43,789 nucleotides of DNA from a virus, in the IMG/VR virus record IMGVR_UViG_3300028920_000126, positions 1-43,789 of that record; one strand, written 5' to 3'. Shown here piece by piece: positions 29,763-38,782 of the stretch (within the stretch, counting starts at the first letter, position 1; each line of letters starts with the position of its first letter). Below the pieces are notes generated by a model. The model was not told where the DNA came from. It saw nothing but the letters and a program-made list of their open reading frames with translations, and made no database searches. A program made the position numbers and the translations under genes.

Positions 29763-31814
29763 ATGGCAACCCGTGAGGAAATCGATCGGCTGGAGGCCAT
29801 GGGGTACATGTACCCTGAAGACGCTGCTCGCGCGCGTTTGACCGCCGTGCCTGCTGCATCGTACGAGCCTCCTGAGGGGCCGCCCGCTCCAATGCAGGAG
29901 GACCCATTCGCCGAAATCAACCGCGGCATCGCTGCGGCGGAGGACGGGGCGACGGGCGTCGCCGGGGCTATCCCGGACCAGCCCATGGTCGAAGGGTTTG
30001 AAATGGTCGAGCCGGGCCTGACCCCGCAGCAGGCGGCGAAGCTGAAAGGACACGCGAGTACTGCTCGATCAGTGTCTCGTCAGCGAAAGAAAGAAGCCGC
30101 CGCGGAGGCCGGCGCAACAGCCGGTGGCGTCTCCCAGCAACGCATGCCCGCAGCATTGGGCGCCGGTGCGCCAGGCGCGCCTCGTGGTGTTGGCGCCGGT
30201 GGCCTGGGGCGACGCGCTCGCGCTGTCACGGAGGCCGGCGCCGGAGAACTCGCCCGAATAGGCATGGAGCGCGGGTCTCTGGCCGAGGGTGCCGCCGAGG
30301 ATATGCAATCCGCTCTCGACGAGATGAGCAGCGCGCACGAAAGAGCGGCCGAAGTTCATCAGAAGCGGTCCAGTTTGATCTCCGAAATGCAGGCGCAGCA
30401 CTCCCGCGACATGCTGGACATGCGCCAGTACCGGATGAATGAGCAGGAGAAGCTCAACTTCGCGAGGGACAGAGCCCAGTACTGGAACTACGAGGGCACC
30501 GATGAGGAGCTGCGCCGGGACATCATGCTGGCCAGCGGCACTGCCTTGAAGAAAGCCAGGCAGCAGGCGGTGCGCGAGGGCGAACTGTACGAGGACGACC
30601 CCGCTCTGGCTGCCTCGATGCCTGAGGCTGCCGACCATCTCAGGCGTCTCGAGGAGGACACGAAGGCCGCGCAGGAGCGCCTCGCCGAGGCAGAGGAGGT
30701 CGACAAGGGTCGCGTGATCGGCGGCGTGTGGAGTACCATCTTGAGCGCGTTGGCCATGGGCATGGGAGCCTTCGGAGCCGCTCTCACCGGTGGTCCGAAC
30801 ATGGCAATGCAGATCATCAACAAGGCGATCGACCGCGACATCAAGGCCCAGCTGGAGAACCGCCAGGGCAAGCGGTACGACATGAAGGACGCTCAGACCC
30901 TGTTTGAGCAGAACATGGCCTTGTACCAGGACGAGATCGCAGCAGCGCAGGCGACCCGGGCCATGACGCTCGAGGCGGCGGCGGCCGAGATTGAGGGGCT
31001 GATGCTCCGGTCGCAGGGCGCGCTCGATGAGGCTCGTGGCATCGAAATGGCGACCCGCTTCCGCGACCAGAAGAAGGCGCTCGAGGCAGATCTGGTGAGT
31101 CGGGGCACCGAGCTACAGATGCGCGGTTTGGATTTCGATCTGAAAGCCAGAGAACTCGCGCAGCGTGCGGCGGCGCAACGGGCCGCCGGCGGTGGCAAGG
31201 TCCCAGTCCCGATGCAGGACAAGATGGGCTCGGCGAAAGCATTCCACCAGTTCCTCGGTCGGGCCAAGGCTCAGTTTGAAGAGGTCGGCAAGTGGGATGT
31301 GTTCATGAACGTCGTAGCCAAGGCGGGTCCTGAAGAGTGGGAGGACGCCATCATGGCGACCTTCGGCGCACAGGATGGCGCAGAGTACAAGAAGCAGTTC
31401 AAGCAGCTCGCCCTGCTGTACACGAAGGCGACGCAGGGCAGTCGCCCGTCCGACTACGACCAGAAGAACGTTGAGTCGATTCTGGCCTCCATCTACACGC
31501 CGAAGGGCATGGGGCGGGAAATCTTCGAGCGCATGGAGAACGATGCCAAGAACCAGATGGCGTCCAACATCATGGCCATGAAGCTCGCGGGTGTGAACAC
31601 CGCGGCGTACGAGATGGACTTCCTGAACGACTTCCGGGTGACGCCGGAGAAATGGTTGAGCGGTGGCGGCGGTCGCGCCTTGGTTCCGTCGTGGGAGCGC
31701 AGCGATGAGCTCGGTTGGTCCGGGCAGTCGTTCCAGCCTGTCGACGCTGGCGGGTTGCAGCAGTATGCGGAGTCGACTCGATACAAAATCAGCACCGGAC
31801 AAGCGGGGATGTAG
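29763..31814 (+). CDS. Internal virion / ejection protein, coiled-coil type
   Basis: 683 residues with GGAGG 5 nt upstream. N-terminal 150 residues are Ala/Gly/Pro-rich; a long helical region follows (about 170-330), then a hydrophobic conserved-looking segment SALAMGMGAFGAALTGG followed by PNMAMQIINKAIDRDIKAQL, which I have seen in other phages' internal proteins, then further coiled coil (residues about 375-490, Ala/Glu/Arg) and a folded C-terminal part. Such proteins are packed in the head and form the trans-envelope channel during DNA ejection. Role by analogy. Confidence 0.7.
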   Translation: MATREEIDRLEAMGYMYPEDAARARLTAVPAASYEPPEGPPAPMQEDPFAEINRGIAAAEDGATGVAGAIPDQPMVEGFEMVEPGLTPQQAAKLKGHASTARSVSRQRKKEAAAEAGATAGGVSQQRMPAALGAGAPGAPRGVGAGGLGRRARAVTEAGAGELARIGMERGSLAEGAAEDMQSALDEMSSAHERAAEVHQKRSSLISEMQAQHSRDMLDMRQYRMNEQEKLNFARDRAQYWNYEGTDEELRRDIMLASGTALKKARQQAVREGELYEDDPALAASMPEAADHLRRLEEDTKAAQERLAEAEEVDKGRVIGGVWSTILSALAMGMGAFGAALTGGPNMAMQIINKAIDRDIKAQLENRQGKRYDMKDAQTLFEQNMALYQDEIAAAQATRAMTLEAAAAEIEGLMLRSQGALDEARGIEMATRFRDQKKALEADLVSRGTELQMRGLDFDLKARELAQRAAAQRAAGGGKVPVPMQDKMGSAKAFHQFLGRAKAQFEEVGKWDVFMNVVAKAGPEEWEDAIMATFGAQDGAEYKKQFKQLALLYTKATQGSRPSDYDQKNVESILASIYTPKGMGREIFERMENDAKNQMASNIMAMKLAGVNTAAYEMDFLNDFRVTPEKWLSGGGGRALVPSWERSDELGWSGQSFQPVDAGGLQQYAESTRYKISTGQAGM

Positions 31815-31817
31815 GCT

Positions 31818-34800
31818 GTGTATCTCTGGGACCAGGAGCAGCAGAAGGTCGTCAAGGTCGATGACGGCACCGTGCAGGAGTCAATCGCCTCCGGCAAGTA
31901 TCTCCCCTTCAAGGGCAAGATGCACGTCCTGGCCCCGGACGGCACTCCTGGCACCATCGACGCGCAGGACGCTCTGTACGCGTTCCAGAACGGGTACACG
32001 TTTGAAACCTCCCAGATGCAGGCGTACCGCCAGTTGAAGGAGGAGCACGGCGACGGCATGACGGCGTTCCTCGCCGGCGCGGCTCGGGGCCTTACGCTTG
32101 GAGGATCCGACATTCTTCTCTCGCCGCACACGATGCCGGCCGGTCCCACCGGTAGCGCGGACGAGCAGATACGTCGGCACCAGGAAGCCAAGGAGCGCGC
32201 CGAGATCCTCCAGATGCTCAAGGAGGAACACCCCGGAAAGAGTGTGGTCGGAGAGGTCGCCGGCATGGTGGTCCCCACCCTCCTCACGGGCGGCTCGGGC
32301 CTCGGTGCTCGCGGCGCGGCCGCCGCCGCCACCCCGGCCGCCGGTGCAGGCGCCGCCGGTCGGCTGGTGGAGCGCGGTGCGGCGCGGATGCTCACGAAGG
32401 CCGGGCTCGATGCCACAAAGCCTGTCGGGCGCATTGTCGGGCGCAGTCTGTCGACCGGTGCTGGTGGTGCGGCCGAGGGCTCACTGTTCGGTGTGGGGCA
32501 AATGGCCTCGGAGCATGCGCTCGCCGGCACGGACGGGACGAAGATGACTGCCGAGGAGCTGCTCGCCGGCGCCGGGCTCGGCGCGGTGCTGGGTGGTGCG
32601 GCCGGAGGCATCTTTGGTGGGGGGCTCCAGACCGCGGGTGAGGCGACTCGGCTCGCCAAAATCAAAGCCGGAGAAACCGCTCAAAGCCTGGTTTCTCTGT
32701 TTGAGAAGAGTTCCGGAAACGAGCCCGCCAAGGGGCTGCGAGGCATGCTCGAGCGGATGATCGAGCGCGGCCGCAAGATCCAAGTGAAGGGGATGGAGTT
32801 CCGCTGGGGGCATCCAGAGGAGGACATGTGGATGTTCATGCGGCCTGGCCCTGAGGGCGAGGCTGCACGGTACGCGGTGTGGGGTCCGAACGCGAGCCGA
32901 CTCAAGGCCTCGTACGTGGACGACCTGACAGAGCTTCACACTCGCGCCCTTGAGCACACCAACGCTGCCTGGACGGAATCGACGGGACGCCTGAAGACCA
33001 AGTCCATGGACAAGCTCATGAAGGAACACCTGAACGAGGTGGCTGACGAGCTGACCAGAGGGCAGGGGCTGACCCGAGAGGAGGCGTACAATCTTGCCTC
33101 CACCATGATGCGCGACAACGCCTACAGGCAGTCGACCAAGATCATCAACGATATGGCGATCGTGCTCGATGATTTGGCGGAGATTCCTGAGGTGTTCGCC
33201 GGTCGAGGATTTACCGGCGCCAACCCGATGAGTCTGCGCAAACAGCTCAACAAGTACATCGATGAGATCGATGACATCTACGAAGGACCGTGGACTCAGG
33301 TGTCGGCTGATTCTCAGCTAGCGAAGATGCACACGGTGATGGACCGGCTCAAGAGGGAGATCGCCAAGCCAGCTCGCCGGCTTGCCAAACTGAAATACCC
33401 GCACGAGGCCCAGACAGTGGCGCGTGAGTGGGCAATTGGAGAGCAGGGTCGTGCCGGCGGCGTGTATGACGAGGTCGAGAAGTTTCTGGAGAACCCCAAT
33501 GTGTGGGGGCGCGCCGGCATGGCGCAGAAGGAAGTCAACCAGGCGTACTACAACTGGCTGCGATGGCAACGACACGCATTGAGCGGCAAGTTCCAGATGA
33601 ACGTCGAGGGTCCTCCGGCCACCGATGTCGTCCGCGGCATCTGGGATACGCCGAAGCGTGGTCGCCGCGAGGGGTTTGATGAGTTTTCGCGAGCGGTCGG
33701 TCGTGGTGGTGAGGGCGAGTACAATCAGTTCCTGCTCGGCCAGAATGAAGCTCGACGCGACTTCATTCGCAAGATCGATGAGTGGTACGACCTGACTCCG
33801 AAGGGGAGAAAGGCGCTCGCCGACGCTGATCAAGTCACCCGAGACTTTGAGAAAACGATTCTGAACCAGCGTGACCACATCGCTCGAAAGAATCAGTTTG
33901 AGGACATCGTCAACGCGACCAACGAGGGCAAGGCTGGCGGCCGAGGACTCACCGGGGCAATCGCCGGCTACGCCGTGGGTGGCTCCCCGGGCGCCCTGTT
34001 CGGTATCGTTGCCGAGGAGCTTCTCGACCCGGTGCGCAGCATTCGTCGACTCGCTCGGCTCGACGCCCTCAAGCGGTCCTTCAAAGAGAAAGCCGGCGGA
34101 GCCGTGGACCGGTTCATCCAGAAGGCGAAGACCGGAAAGCCAGGCGGCAAGGCAGCCTCGAGGTGGCGTCCGCCTGTCGGCGCGGTGTCGTTCCTGGTCG
34201 ACTTCACGCTCGAGCCCGGCAAAAAGAAGAAGCGCAAGGAGACCCGGGCCGATGCGGTCAAGAGAGTCTCCGGCGAAATAGCCCGCTTGCAGACCGACCC
34301 GGAGATGCTCAACGCCAGGCTCGCCCGGACCATAGGTGAGACGATGGACGCCGCGCCTGAAACTTCCATGCAGATGGTAGGCGCAGCCACTCGGGCGGTT
34401 GCGTACATGAATCGGCACATGCCAACTCCCCCAGCCAACACGCTCAATCCGCTCCTGTCCTACGAGGAGTGGGTACCGTCCGACATGGAGTGCTCTGAGT
34501 TTGAGAACCGGATGAGGGCAATCGACGACCCGCTGTCGCAGCTCGATGAACTCGTCAATGGCACACTTTCTCCCGAGGGCGCCGAGGCTCTTCGCGAGGT
34601 GTTCCCAGATCTGGTTCAGGGGTACATTGTCCCCGAGCTGATTGGTCGGATCGCCGAGCTCCAGGAGCAACTCCCGAAATCCGACATCGTCCAGCTCTCG
34701 CTTTTCGTGGGGATGCCTTTGGACGAGACCATGCAGCCGGACTTCATCATGCAGATGCAACAGAACTACGCCACGGAGGATCAGGCAGGCGCCGGCGCTC

Positions 34801-34886
34801 CGCGGCCGAAGCTCCCAACCCCGGACCTTGAGCGCCACGCCGAGGACATGGAAGCTCGCAGCGAAAAGCTCGCTGAACTCGACTAG
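31818..34886 (+). CDS. Large internal virion / ejection protein
   Basis: 1022 residues, GTG start at 31818 (weak GGGGAT site). Residues 1-75 resemble a small beta domain (DGTVQESIASGKYLPFKGKM, DALYAFQNGYTF). Residues about 75-290 hold several Gly/Ala-rich hydrophobic stretches (FLAGAARGLTLGG, VAGMVVPTLLTGGSGLGARG, LLAGAGLGAVLGGAAGGIFG), which may enter the cell envelope; the middle is helical and charged, and another Gly/Ala segment lies near 710-735. Size, composition and position match the large ejection proteins of podoviruses; no catalytic motif was seen. Confidence 0.7.
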   Translation: MYLWDQEQQKVVKVDDGTVQESIASGKYLPFKGKMHVLAPDGTPGTIDAQDALYAFQNGYTFETSQMQAYRQLKEEHGDGMTAFLAGAARGLTLGGSDILLSPHTMPAGPTGSADEQIRRHQEAKERAEILQMLKEEHPGKSVVGEVAGMVVPTLLTGGSGLGARGAAAAATPAAGAGAAGRLVERGAARMLTKAGLDATKPVGRIVGRSLSTGAGGAAEGSLFGVGQMASEHALAGTDGTKMTAEELLAGAGLGAVLGGAAGGIFGGGLQTAGEATRLAKIKAGETAQSLVSLFEKSSGNEPAKGLRGMLERMIERGRKIQVKGMEFRWGHPEEDMWMFMRPGPEGEAARYAVWGPNASRLKASYVDDLTELHTRALEHTNAAWTESTGRLKTKSMDKLMKEHLNEVADELTRGQGLTREEAYNLASTMMRDNAYRQSTKIINDMAIVLDDLAEIPEVFAGRGFTGANPMSLRKQLNKYIDEIDDIYEGPWTQVSADSQLAKMHTVMDRLKREIAKPARRLAKLKYPHEAQTVAREWAIGEQGRAGGVYDEVEKFLENPNVWGRAGMAQKEVNQAYYNWLRWQRHALSGKFQMNVEGPPATDVVRGIWDTPKRGRREGFDEFSRAVGRGGEGEYNQFLLGQNEARRDFIRKIDEWYDLTPKGRKALADADQVTRDFEKTILNQRDHIARKNQFEDIVNATNEGKAGGRGLTGAIAGYAVGGSPGALFGIVAEELLDPVRSIRRLARLDALKRSFKEKAGGAVDRFIQKAKTGKPGGKAASRWRPPVGAVSFLVDFTLEPGKKKKRKETRADAVKRVSGEIARLQTDPEMLNARLARTIGETMDAAPETSMQMVGAATRAVAYMNRHMPTPPANTLNPLLSYEEWVPSDMECSEFENRMRAIDDPLSQLDELVNGTLSPEGAEALREVFPDLVQGYIVPELIGRIAELQEQLPKSDIVQLSLFVGMPLDETMQPDFIMQMQQNYATEDQAGAGAPRPKLPTPDLERHAEDMEARSEKLAELD

Positions 34887-34895
34887 GAGAACCAA

Positions 34896-35369
34896 ATGCT
34901 TAAAGCACTCGCATTCTCGATTCTCATGGCCACGACCGGGCCTGCACAGCTCTACCAGAAGCTGGGGAGCGATGGTGTGGTCATCCCGTCCACAACTTTC
35001 GGCGGACCGCAGCCCCCGTCGTTCGTCGTGAACCGCAACGCCGGCAACACCATGGGCCTGCTAATGGTCTACATCGAAGTGACCGATGCGGACGACTCGG
35101 TCACTGCTATCACCATGAATTGCGCTGCGTCTCCAGACCTCAACACCACCAACTGGTTCCTGCAGACGTGCACCGTGTCTGGCGCTACGGCAACGTGCGT
35201 GATGCCTCTGACGTTCGTGACCGACCCGAGCGGCCTGACGTCGCCGAAGCGATGGATGAGCCGGGTCGACATCGAAGGCGTGCAGAGCATGAAGTGCGTG
35301 TTCACTAACACCGGCGGCACTGCAGCGGACAGTATACGCGTTCTCGCCGCACTTTCCACCAAGGGGTAG
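34896..35369 (+). CDS. Beta-rich protein with signal-like N-terminus
   Basis: 157 residues, CTAGGAGAACCAA before the ATG. The first 18 residues (MLKALAFSILMATTGPAQ) look like a Sec signal peptide. The mature part is beta-rich with four cysteines (NCAASPD, QTCTVSGATATCVM, MKCVF), possibly disulfide-bonded. First of three consecutive genes with such N-termini between the ejection and lysis genes. No family recognised. Confidence 0.65.
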   Translation: MLKALAFSILMATTGPAQLYQKLGSDGVVIPSTTFGGPQPPSFVVNRNAGNTMGLLMVYIEVTDADDSVTAITMNCAASPDLNTTNWFLQTCTVSGATATCVMPLTFVTDPSGLTSPKRWMSRVDIEGVQSMKCVFTNTGGTAADSIRVLAALSTKG

Positions 35370-35372
35370 ACC

Positions 35373-35678
35373 ATGAAGAAGAAAGCAGGAACGATGGCAG
35401 TCCTCGCGGCTGCAGCCGCAGGGTACATGGCTGGCGAATACGACCTCGAGGACGCGTCGGCGGCATCGAGGCGCACCCGGGTGACGGCAAAGGCCGACAT
35501 CACAGGCCAAGAGGCACTCGACCTCGATCGCATCGCGACCAGGATCGTGTGCGCCGACAAGGATTTCGAGATCGACCCGTGCAACACCGCAGCCGTCAAG
35601 GCGAGCCAAGTCCGTGTCACGTTCCGGCTCGGTGACGGCGTGTGGAAAGCCAACGCGGCGAAGTTCAACAGGAGATAG
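35373..35678 (+). CDS. Small protein with signal-like N-terminus
   Basis: 101 residues. MKKKAGTMAVLAAAAAGYMAG is a basic start followed by an Ala-rich hydrophobic core (shown in part), consistent with a signal or membrane anchor. Two cysteines follow (VCADKD, DPCNT), which could pair. Mature region is alpha/beta, basic. No family recognised. Confidence 0.6.
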   Translation: MKKKAGTMAVLAAAAAGYMAGEYDLEDASAASRRTRVTAKADITGQEALDLDRIATRIVCADKDFEIDPCNTAAVKASQVRVTFRLGDGVWKANAAKFNRR

Positions 35679-35680
35679 CC

Positions 35681-36931
35681 ATGAAGCGGTTTGTGCTGGC
35701 GGCAATCATCATGGCCGCCGTGCCGGTCGCCGCCCACGTCTATGACGGCGGCGCCGGCGGAGGCGGTGGTGGTGGTGGCGGACCTCCGGATCCGAGCGTC
35801 AACATCGACTTGAACGACGACGTCTACCTGCGCATGGGCGACGACCAGGACATGCAGTGCGGGTGGAGCGATACCGTGTCGGGGTTCGCCTGTCTCGACG
35901 CCATCGGGTACACGTCGGTCACTATTGGTGGTGGTGTCTCCGGCACCCCTACCCTGGGATCCATCGGCATCGGCAATTTGCTCTACTCCGGCGGCGACCC
36001 TGGCTTCGCATCTACGAGCATCGGCTTCGCCGTAGACTCCGACGGTGTCGCTGCAATTTCCATTGGGTACATTACCAACGCGGACGGCGACTACTCCGTT
36101 GCCCTGGGGACTGATTCTGCTGCTGGCTCTGGCGACTACTCCGTTGCCATTGGCGGAGGTATCACCGGAGCTGGTGACGCCTACGCTATTGGCATCGGGT
36201 ACGGAGCGAATGCCAACAACGACTACTCTGTAGCCATCGGAGAGGACTCCGGCGTGACCGGGCTCTACGGTGTCGCCATCGGACGCGACTCCAATGTCGT
36301 CGGCCAGGCTGGAGTCGCCGTCGGATATTTGGCCAACCAGTCGTCGGGCGACTACGGCGTCTGTATCGGTCGGCAGGCTAACGTCAGCGCCACAGACGCC
36401 ATCGCGATCGGGCGCGAAGCTGGTGGTGTCAACGATTATTCGGCAGCAATTGGTTACCAGGCAACCACAACGCGGGCCAACCAAATGATGCTCGGCACAA
36501 CCGCGCAACCGCTCAACATCGTCACCCACGGCAGTCACGCGCAGGACGGTCCAGTGAAGACCGGGTTGACCAGTGGAGTCAACACGCCGGTGTTCAGTAT
36601 CAGTGTGCCGAGCAATTCCTCGGTCGGCGGCCACATCTTCTGGGAGTGCCACGCCGACGACGGGACCGACTTCCAGACCACGACCGGATCCTACCACTTC
36701 TCCGCCATCAACAAGGCCGGAACCGAGACGTGTCAGATCTCTGCCATGGGGTCCACATCACTGGCGGCGTCGACCGGGTCGGTCGCCAGCTTCAACACCT
36801 TCACCTCTGGAGCTGCGGCGAATACCTGTGAGTTCCAGATGCAGCCATCGGTTTCCGGCATCACGCCGACCACGCTCGAGGGACGCTGGTGGGTGCGAAC
36901 CGACAAGGACGTCACCGTAACACCGTTGTAG
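35681..36931 (+). CDS. YadA-like adhesin-type protein with signal peptide
   Basis: 416 residues from the ATG at 35681 (ACAGGAGATAGCC). A signal peptide is evident: MKRFVLAAIIMAAVPVAAHV. A Gly run (residues about 24-34) follows. Residues about 110-270 contain some ten imperfect 14-residue repeats of the form AIGxxAxANxDYSVAIG (for example DGDYSVALGTDSAAGSGDYS and NNDYSVAIGEDSGV), the left-handed beta-roll of YadA-type trimeric adhesin heads. The C-terminal 130 residues look like a small beta-sandwich. Trimeric head repeats occur in phage fibres, but a signal peptide is unusual there; it may be displayed on the host cell. Confidence 0.75.
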   Translation: MKRFVLAAIIMAAVPVAAHVYDGGAGGGGGGGGGPPDPSVNIDLNDDVYLRMGDDQDMQCGWSDTVSGFACLDAIGYTSVTIGGGVSGTPTLGSIGIGNLLYSGGDPGFASTSIGFAVDSDGVAAISIGYITNADGDYSVALGTDSAAGSGDYSVAIGGGITGAGDAYAIGIGYGANANNDYSVAIGEDSGVTGLYGVAIGRDSNVVGQAGVAVGYLANQSSGDYGVCIGRQANVSATDAIAIGREAGGVNDYSAAIGYQATTTRANQMMLGTTAQPLNIVTHGSHAQDGPVKTGLTSGVNTPVFSISVPSNSSVGGHIFWECHADDGTDFQTTTGSYHFSAINKAGTETCQISAMGSTSLAASTGSVASFNTFTSGAAANTCEFQMQPSVSGITPTTLEGRWWVRTDKDVTVTPL

Positions 36932-36940
36932 GAGAATGAA

Positions 36941-37204
36941 GTGTCGCCGCATGACACAAGAACAGACATCCGGTTCAGGGGCGGGAACGGGTACGTGACC
37001 TGGAGATGGTTGGTTGGTGCCCTGCTCGGGATGGCAGCGCTGGTGGTGGGCGGCATTGCAGCAATCAAGAGTGACATCGAGGTCATCAAAGTGGACGTGA
37101 AGCACATCAACCAACAGATGACGCTGGAGCGAGGCATGGCGAACCGTCATGACGCCGAAATCAGGCAATGCATCGAGCGCATCATCAGACTGGAGGCGAA
37201 ATGA
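36941..37204 (+). CDS. Membrane protein of the lysis region (XhlA-like topology)
   Basis: 87 residues from a GTG start with GGAG 6 nt upstream. One membrane segment (about residues 24-42, WLVGALLGMAALVVGGIAAI) followed by a coiled coil (KSDIEVIKVDVKHINQQM) to the end. Topology resembles small holin-associated proteins. The stop overlaps the next ATG (ATGA). Confidence 0.6.
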   Translation: MSPHDTRTDIRFRGGNGYVTWRWLVGALLGMAALVVGGIAAIKSDIEVIKVDVKHINQQMTLERGMANRHDAEIRQCIERIIRLEAK

Positions 37205-37422
37205 GACTCCCAGGACGCAACCAATGGATCGTGATCACGGGTGGCCTGGTAACGTTGTCCGCTGGCCTGTACGCAGTCTCGGTTTTGCCGCTCGAGAGTG
37301 CCCAGGCGTTCCTCGACTTCGCCGGACCGTTCTCGTGGAAGGTGATCGTGGGAGCCGTTACGATGAGCGGAGGCGTGAAGATTGCCGGCCTGCTCAAGAA
37401 CGGAAAGCAGCCCGAAGAATGA
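37201..37422 (+). CDS. Putative holin
   Basis: 73 residues with GGAGG upstream. Two membrane segments (WIVITGGLVTLSAGLYAVSV and WKVIVGAVTMSGGVKIAGLL), short charged C-terminus. Size, topology and position in a lysis cassette (followed by spanin-like and M15 peptidase genes) suggest a class II holin that opens the inner membrane for the endolysin. Confidence 0.65.
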   Translation: MRLPGRNQWIVITGGLVTLSAGLYAVSVLPLESAQAFLDFAGPFSWKVIVGAVTMSGGVKIAGLLKNGKQPEE

Positions 37423-37727
37423 AATGGTACCACTGGCTCTGGGCTCCGGTGCTGATCGCCATCGTCGTGGTGTCGTACATCCTCGGCCGGCGCAGCAATG
37501 CAGACCTCGCCTCCGAGGTGAGCGTGGAGCTCGACGCCCTCGAGGCCCGCGCCGTCGCCAAGCGGCTAAAGGCCGAGATCGGGGCTGACAACGCCAGGCG
37601 TGTCATCGAGGACACCTACAAGGAGCAATTGGAAAAGCTCGATGAAGATGGGAAGGCTCTTGTGGATAGCCTTGTTGACGATCCTGTCGCTCTTGCTGAC
37701 TTCCTCGTCCGCGTCGGCCGAGGATGA
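37419..37727 (+). CDS. Inner-membrane spanin-like protein
   Basis: 102 residues, start overlapping the previous stop. N-terminal membrane anchor (residues 4-23, YHWLWAPVLIAIVVVSYILG) followed by a charged periplasmic coiled coil (VSVELDALEARAVAKRLKAE...). This is the topology of Rz-type i-spanins, which help fuse inner and outer membranes in Gram-negative lysis. The next gene begins inside it in another frame, as with Rz/Rz1. Confidence 0.6.
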   Translation: MKWYHWLWAPVLIAIVVVSYILGRRSNADLASEVSVELDALEARAVAKRLKAEIGADNARRVIEDTYKEQLEKLDEDGKALVDSLVDDPVALADFLVRVGRG

Positions 37728-38073
37728 CTACAAGAGCGTGGGGCTCAAGGCTGGGGAGACGGTCCCCTTTGACGCGCAGTGCTCGACGCCCGAGCTCGCC
37801 GCTCGCGTGGCGGTAAAGGCTCATCAATGCTCGGAGCTCGTCAAGCTGCGTGTCGAGGAGAAGCAGAAGCTGTGCGACGTCGACATCAGCCTGCTGCGGC
37901 AGAAGCAAGCCATCGAGAACGAGCGCCACGATGGGCAGATGGACATCCTGAAAGACCGCCTCGAAGATGCCACGGCGTGGTATAGATCCCCGGTGTTCGT
38001 GGCCACCGTGACCGTCATTCTGACGGCGGGCGCGATGCTCGGAGCACGGAAGCTGATTGTGGAGACTCAGTGA
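37642..38073 (+). CDS. Secreted coiled-coil protein with C-terminal membrane segment (spanin partner?)
   Basis: 143 residues from the ATG at 37642 (another at 37648); begins within the previous gene, 86 bases of overlap. Residues 5-27 form a signal peptide (LLWIALLTILSLLLTSSSAS, cut after ASA), without the lipobox cysteine of an o-spanin. A coiled coil follows (KLRVEEKQKLCDVDISLLRQ...), with cysteines at three or four positions, and a C-terminal membrane helix (VFVATVTVILTAGAMLGARK). The layout is like a u-spanin but anchored by a signal peptide rather than a lipid. Role inferred. Confidence 0.6.
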   Translation: MKMGRLLWIALLTILSLLLTSSSASAEDDYKSVGLKAGETVPFDAQCSTPELAARVAVKAHQCSELVKLRVEEKQKLCDVDISLLRQKQAIENERHDGQMDILKDRLEDATAWYRSPVFVATVTVILTAGAMLGARKLIVETQ

Positions 38074-38528
38074 TGGACCTCAAGCAGAAGCTGTCGCCAC
38101 ACTTCACCCTCGGCGAACTGGTCCGCACCTCCCACCGGACCATCAGCAACACCCCCTCGCTGGAGCACATCGAGAACCTGACCCAGCTCTGCGAGGAGTT
38201 CCTCGAGCCGGTGCGGCGGGTCTGGGGTCCGCTCTGGATCACCTCGGGGTACCGGTGCGAAGAGCTCAACACCATCATCCGCGGCTCGTACACGTCGGCC
38301 CACCTGCATGGGTGCGCTGCCGACTTCGTGCCGATGTGGGACTCGCCGACGGCTGACATCGTGGAGTGGATCGCCGACAGCACGCTGGATTTCGACCAGG
38401 TGATCGACGAGTACTCCAGCACAGCCAACTGGATTCATCTGGGTATGGCGAAGCCGGGGCGCAAGCCTCGAGGCCAGGTGCTGACCATGCGCAAGGGGAA
38501 GTACTCCCAGTTTGAGAGGCCGGAATGA
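38073..38528 (+). CDS. Endolysin, M15-type D,D/L,D-carboxypeptidase
   Basis: 151 residues. Matches peptidase M15 (PF08291 type): HFTLGELVRTSH near the N-terminus, WITSGYRCEELNTII, the zinc motif SAHLHGCAADF (H at about 85-87 and D at about 91) and WIHLGM (third ligand H at about 129). It cleaves peptide cross-bridges in peptidoglycan at lysis. Typical length. ATG chosen over an adjacent GTG one codon upstream. Confidence 0.88.
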   Translation: MDLKQKLSPHFTLGELVRTSHRTISNTPSLEHIENLTQLCEEFLEPVRRVWGPLWITSGYRCEELNTIIRGSYTSAHLHGCAADFVPMWDSPTADIVEWIADSTLDFDQVIDEYSSTANWIHLGMAKPGRKPRGQVLTMRKGKYSQFERPE

Positions 38529-38773
38529 CAGCTCGGCTGGTTGGCGGGGGACACCTGCCATGGTCGCAAGAGGAGTTCACTCCGACGGCGGGACAGGTTT
38601 CGTTCATCCTCTCAGGTCTCCCGATCGACGCGATTTCTGTAGAATTGTACGTCAACGGTGTTATCTACGACGAGGGTGTTGGTGCCGACTACACGAGGAG
38701 CGGAAGCACCATCACCTGGAACAACCCATTTGTGCTCAAGACCACGGACCAGCTGATCGTCCGTTACCAGTAG
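38525..38773 (+). CDS. Small tail-fibre-associated beta protein
   Basis: 82 residues, coupled to the endolysin gene. The pattern 'EEFTPTAGQVSFILSGLPID' followed by SVELYVNGVIYDEG and DYTRSGSTITW is a widespread phage fibre module of about 75 residues. The next gene ends with a second copy of this module (SVLLLFNGVAMIQG, DYTISGTTITW), so the two arose by duplication. Structural role inferred. Confidence 0.7.
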   Translation: MTARLVGGGHLPWSQEEFTPTAGQVSFILSGLPIDAISVELYVNGVIYDEGVGADYTRSGSTITWNNPFVLKTTDQLIVRYQ

Positions 38774-38782
38774 GAGAAGAGG

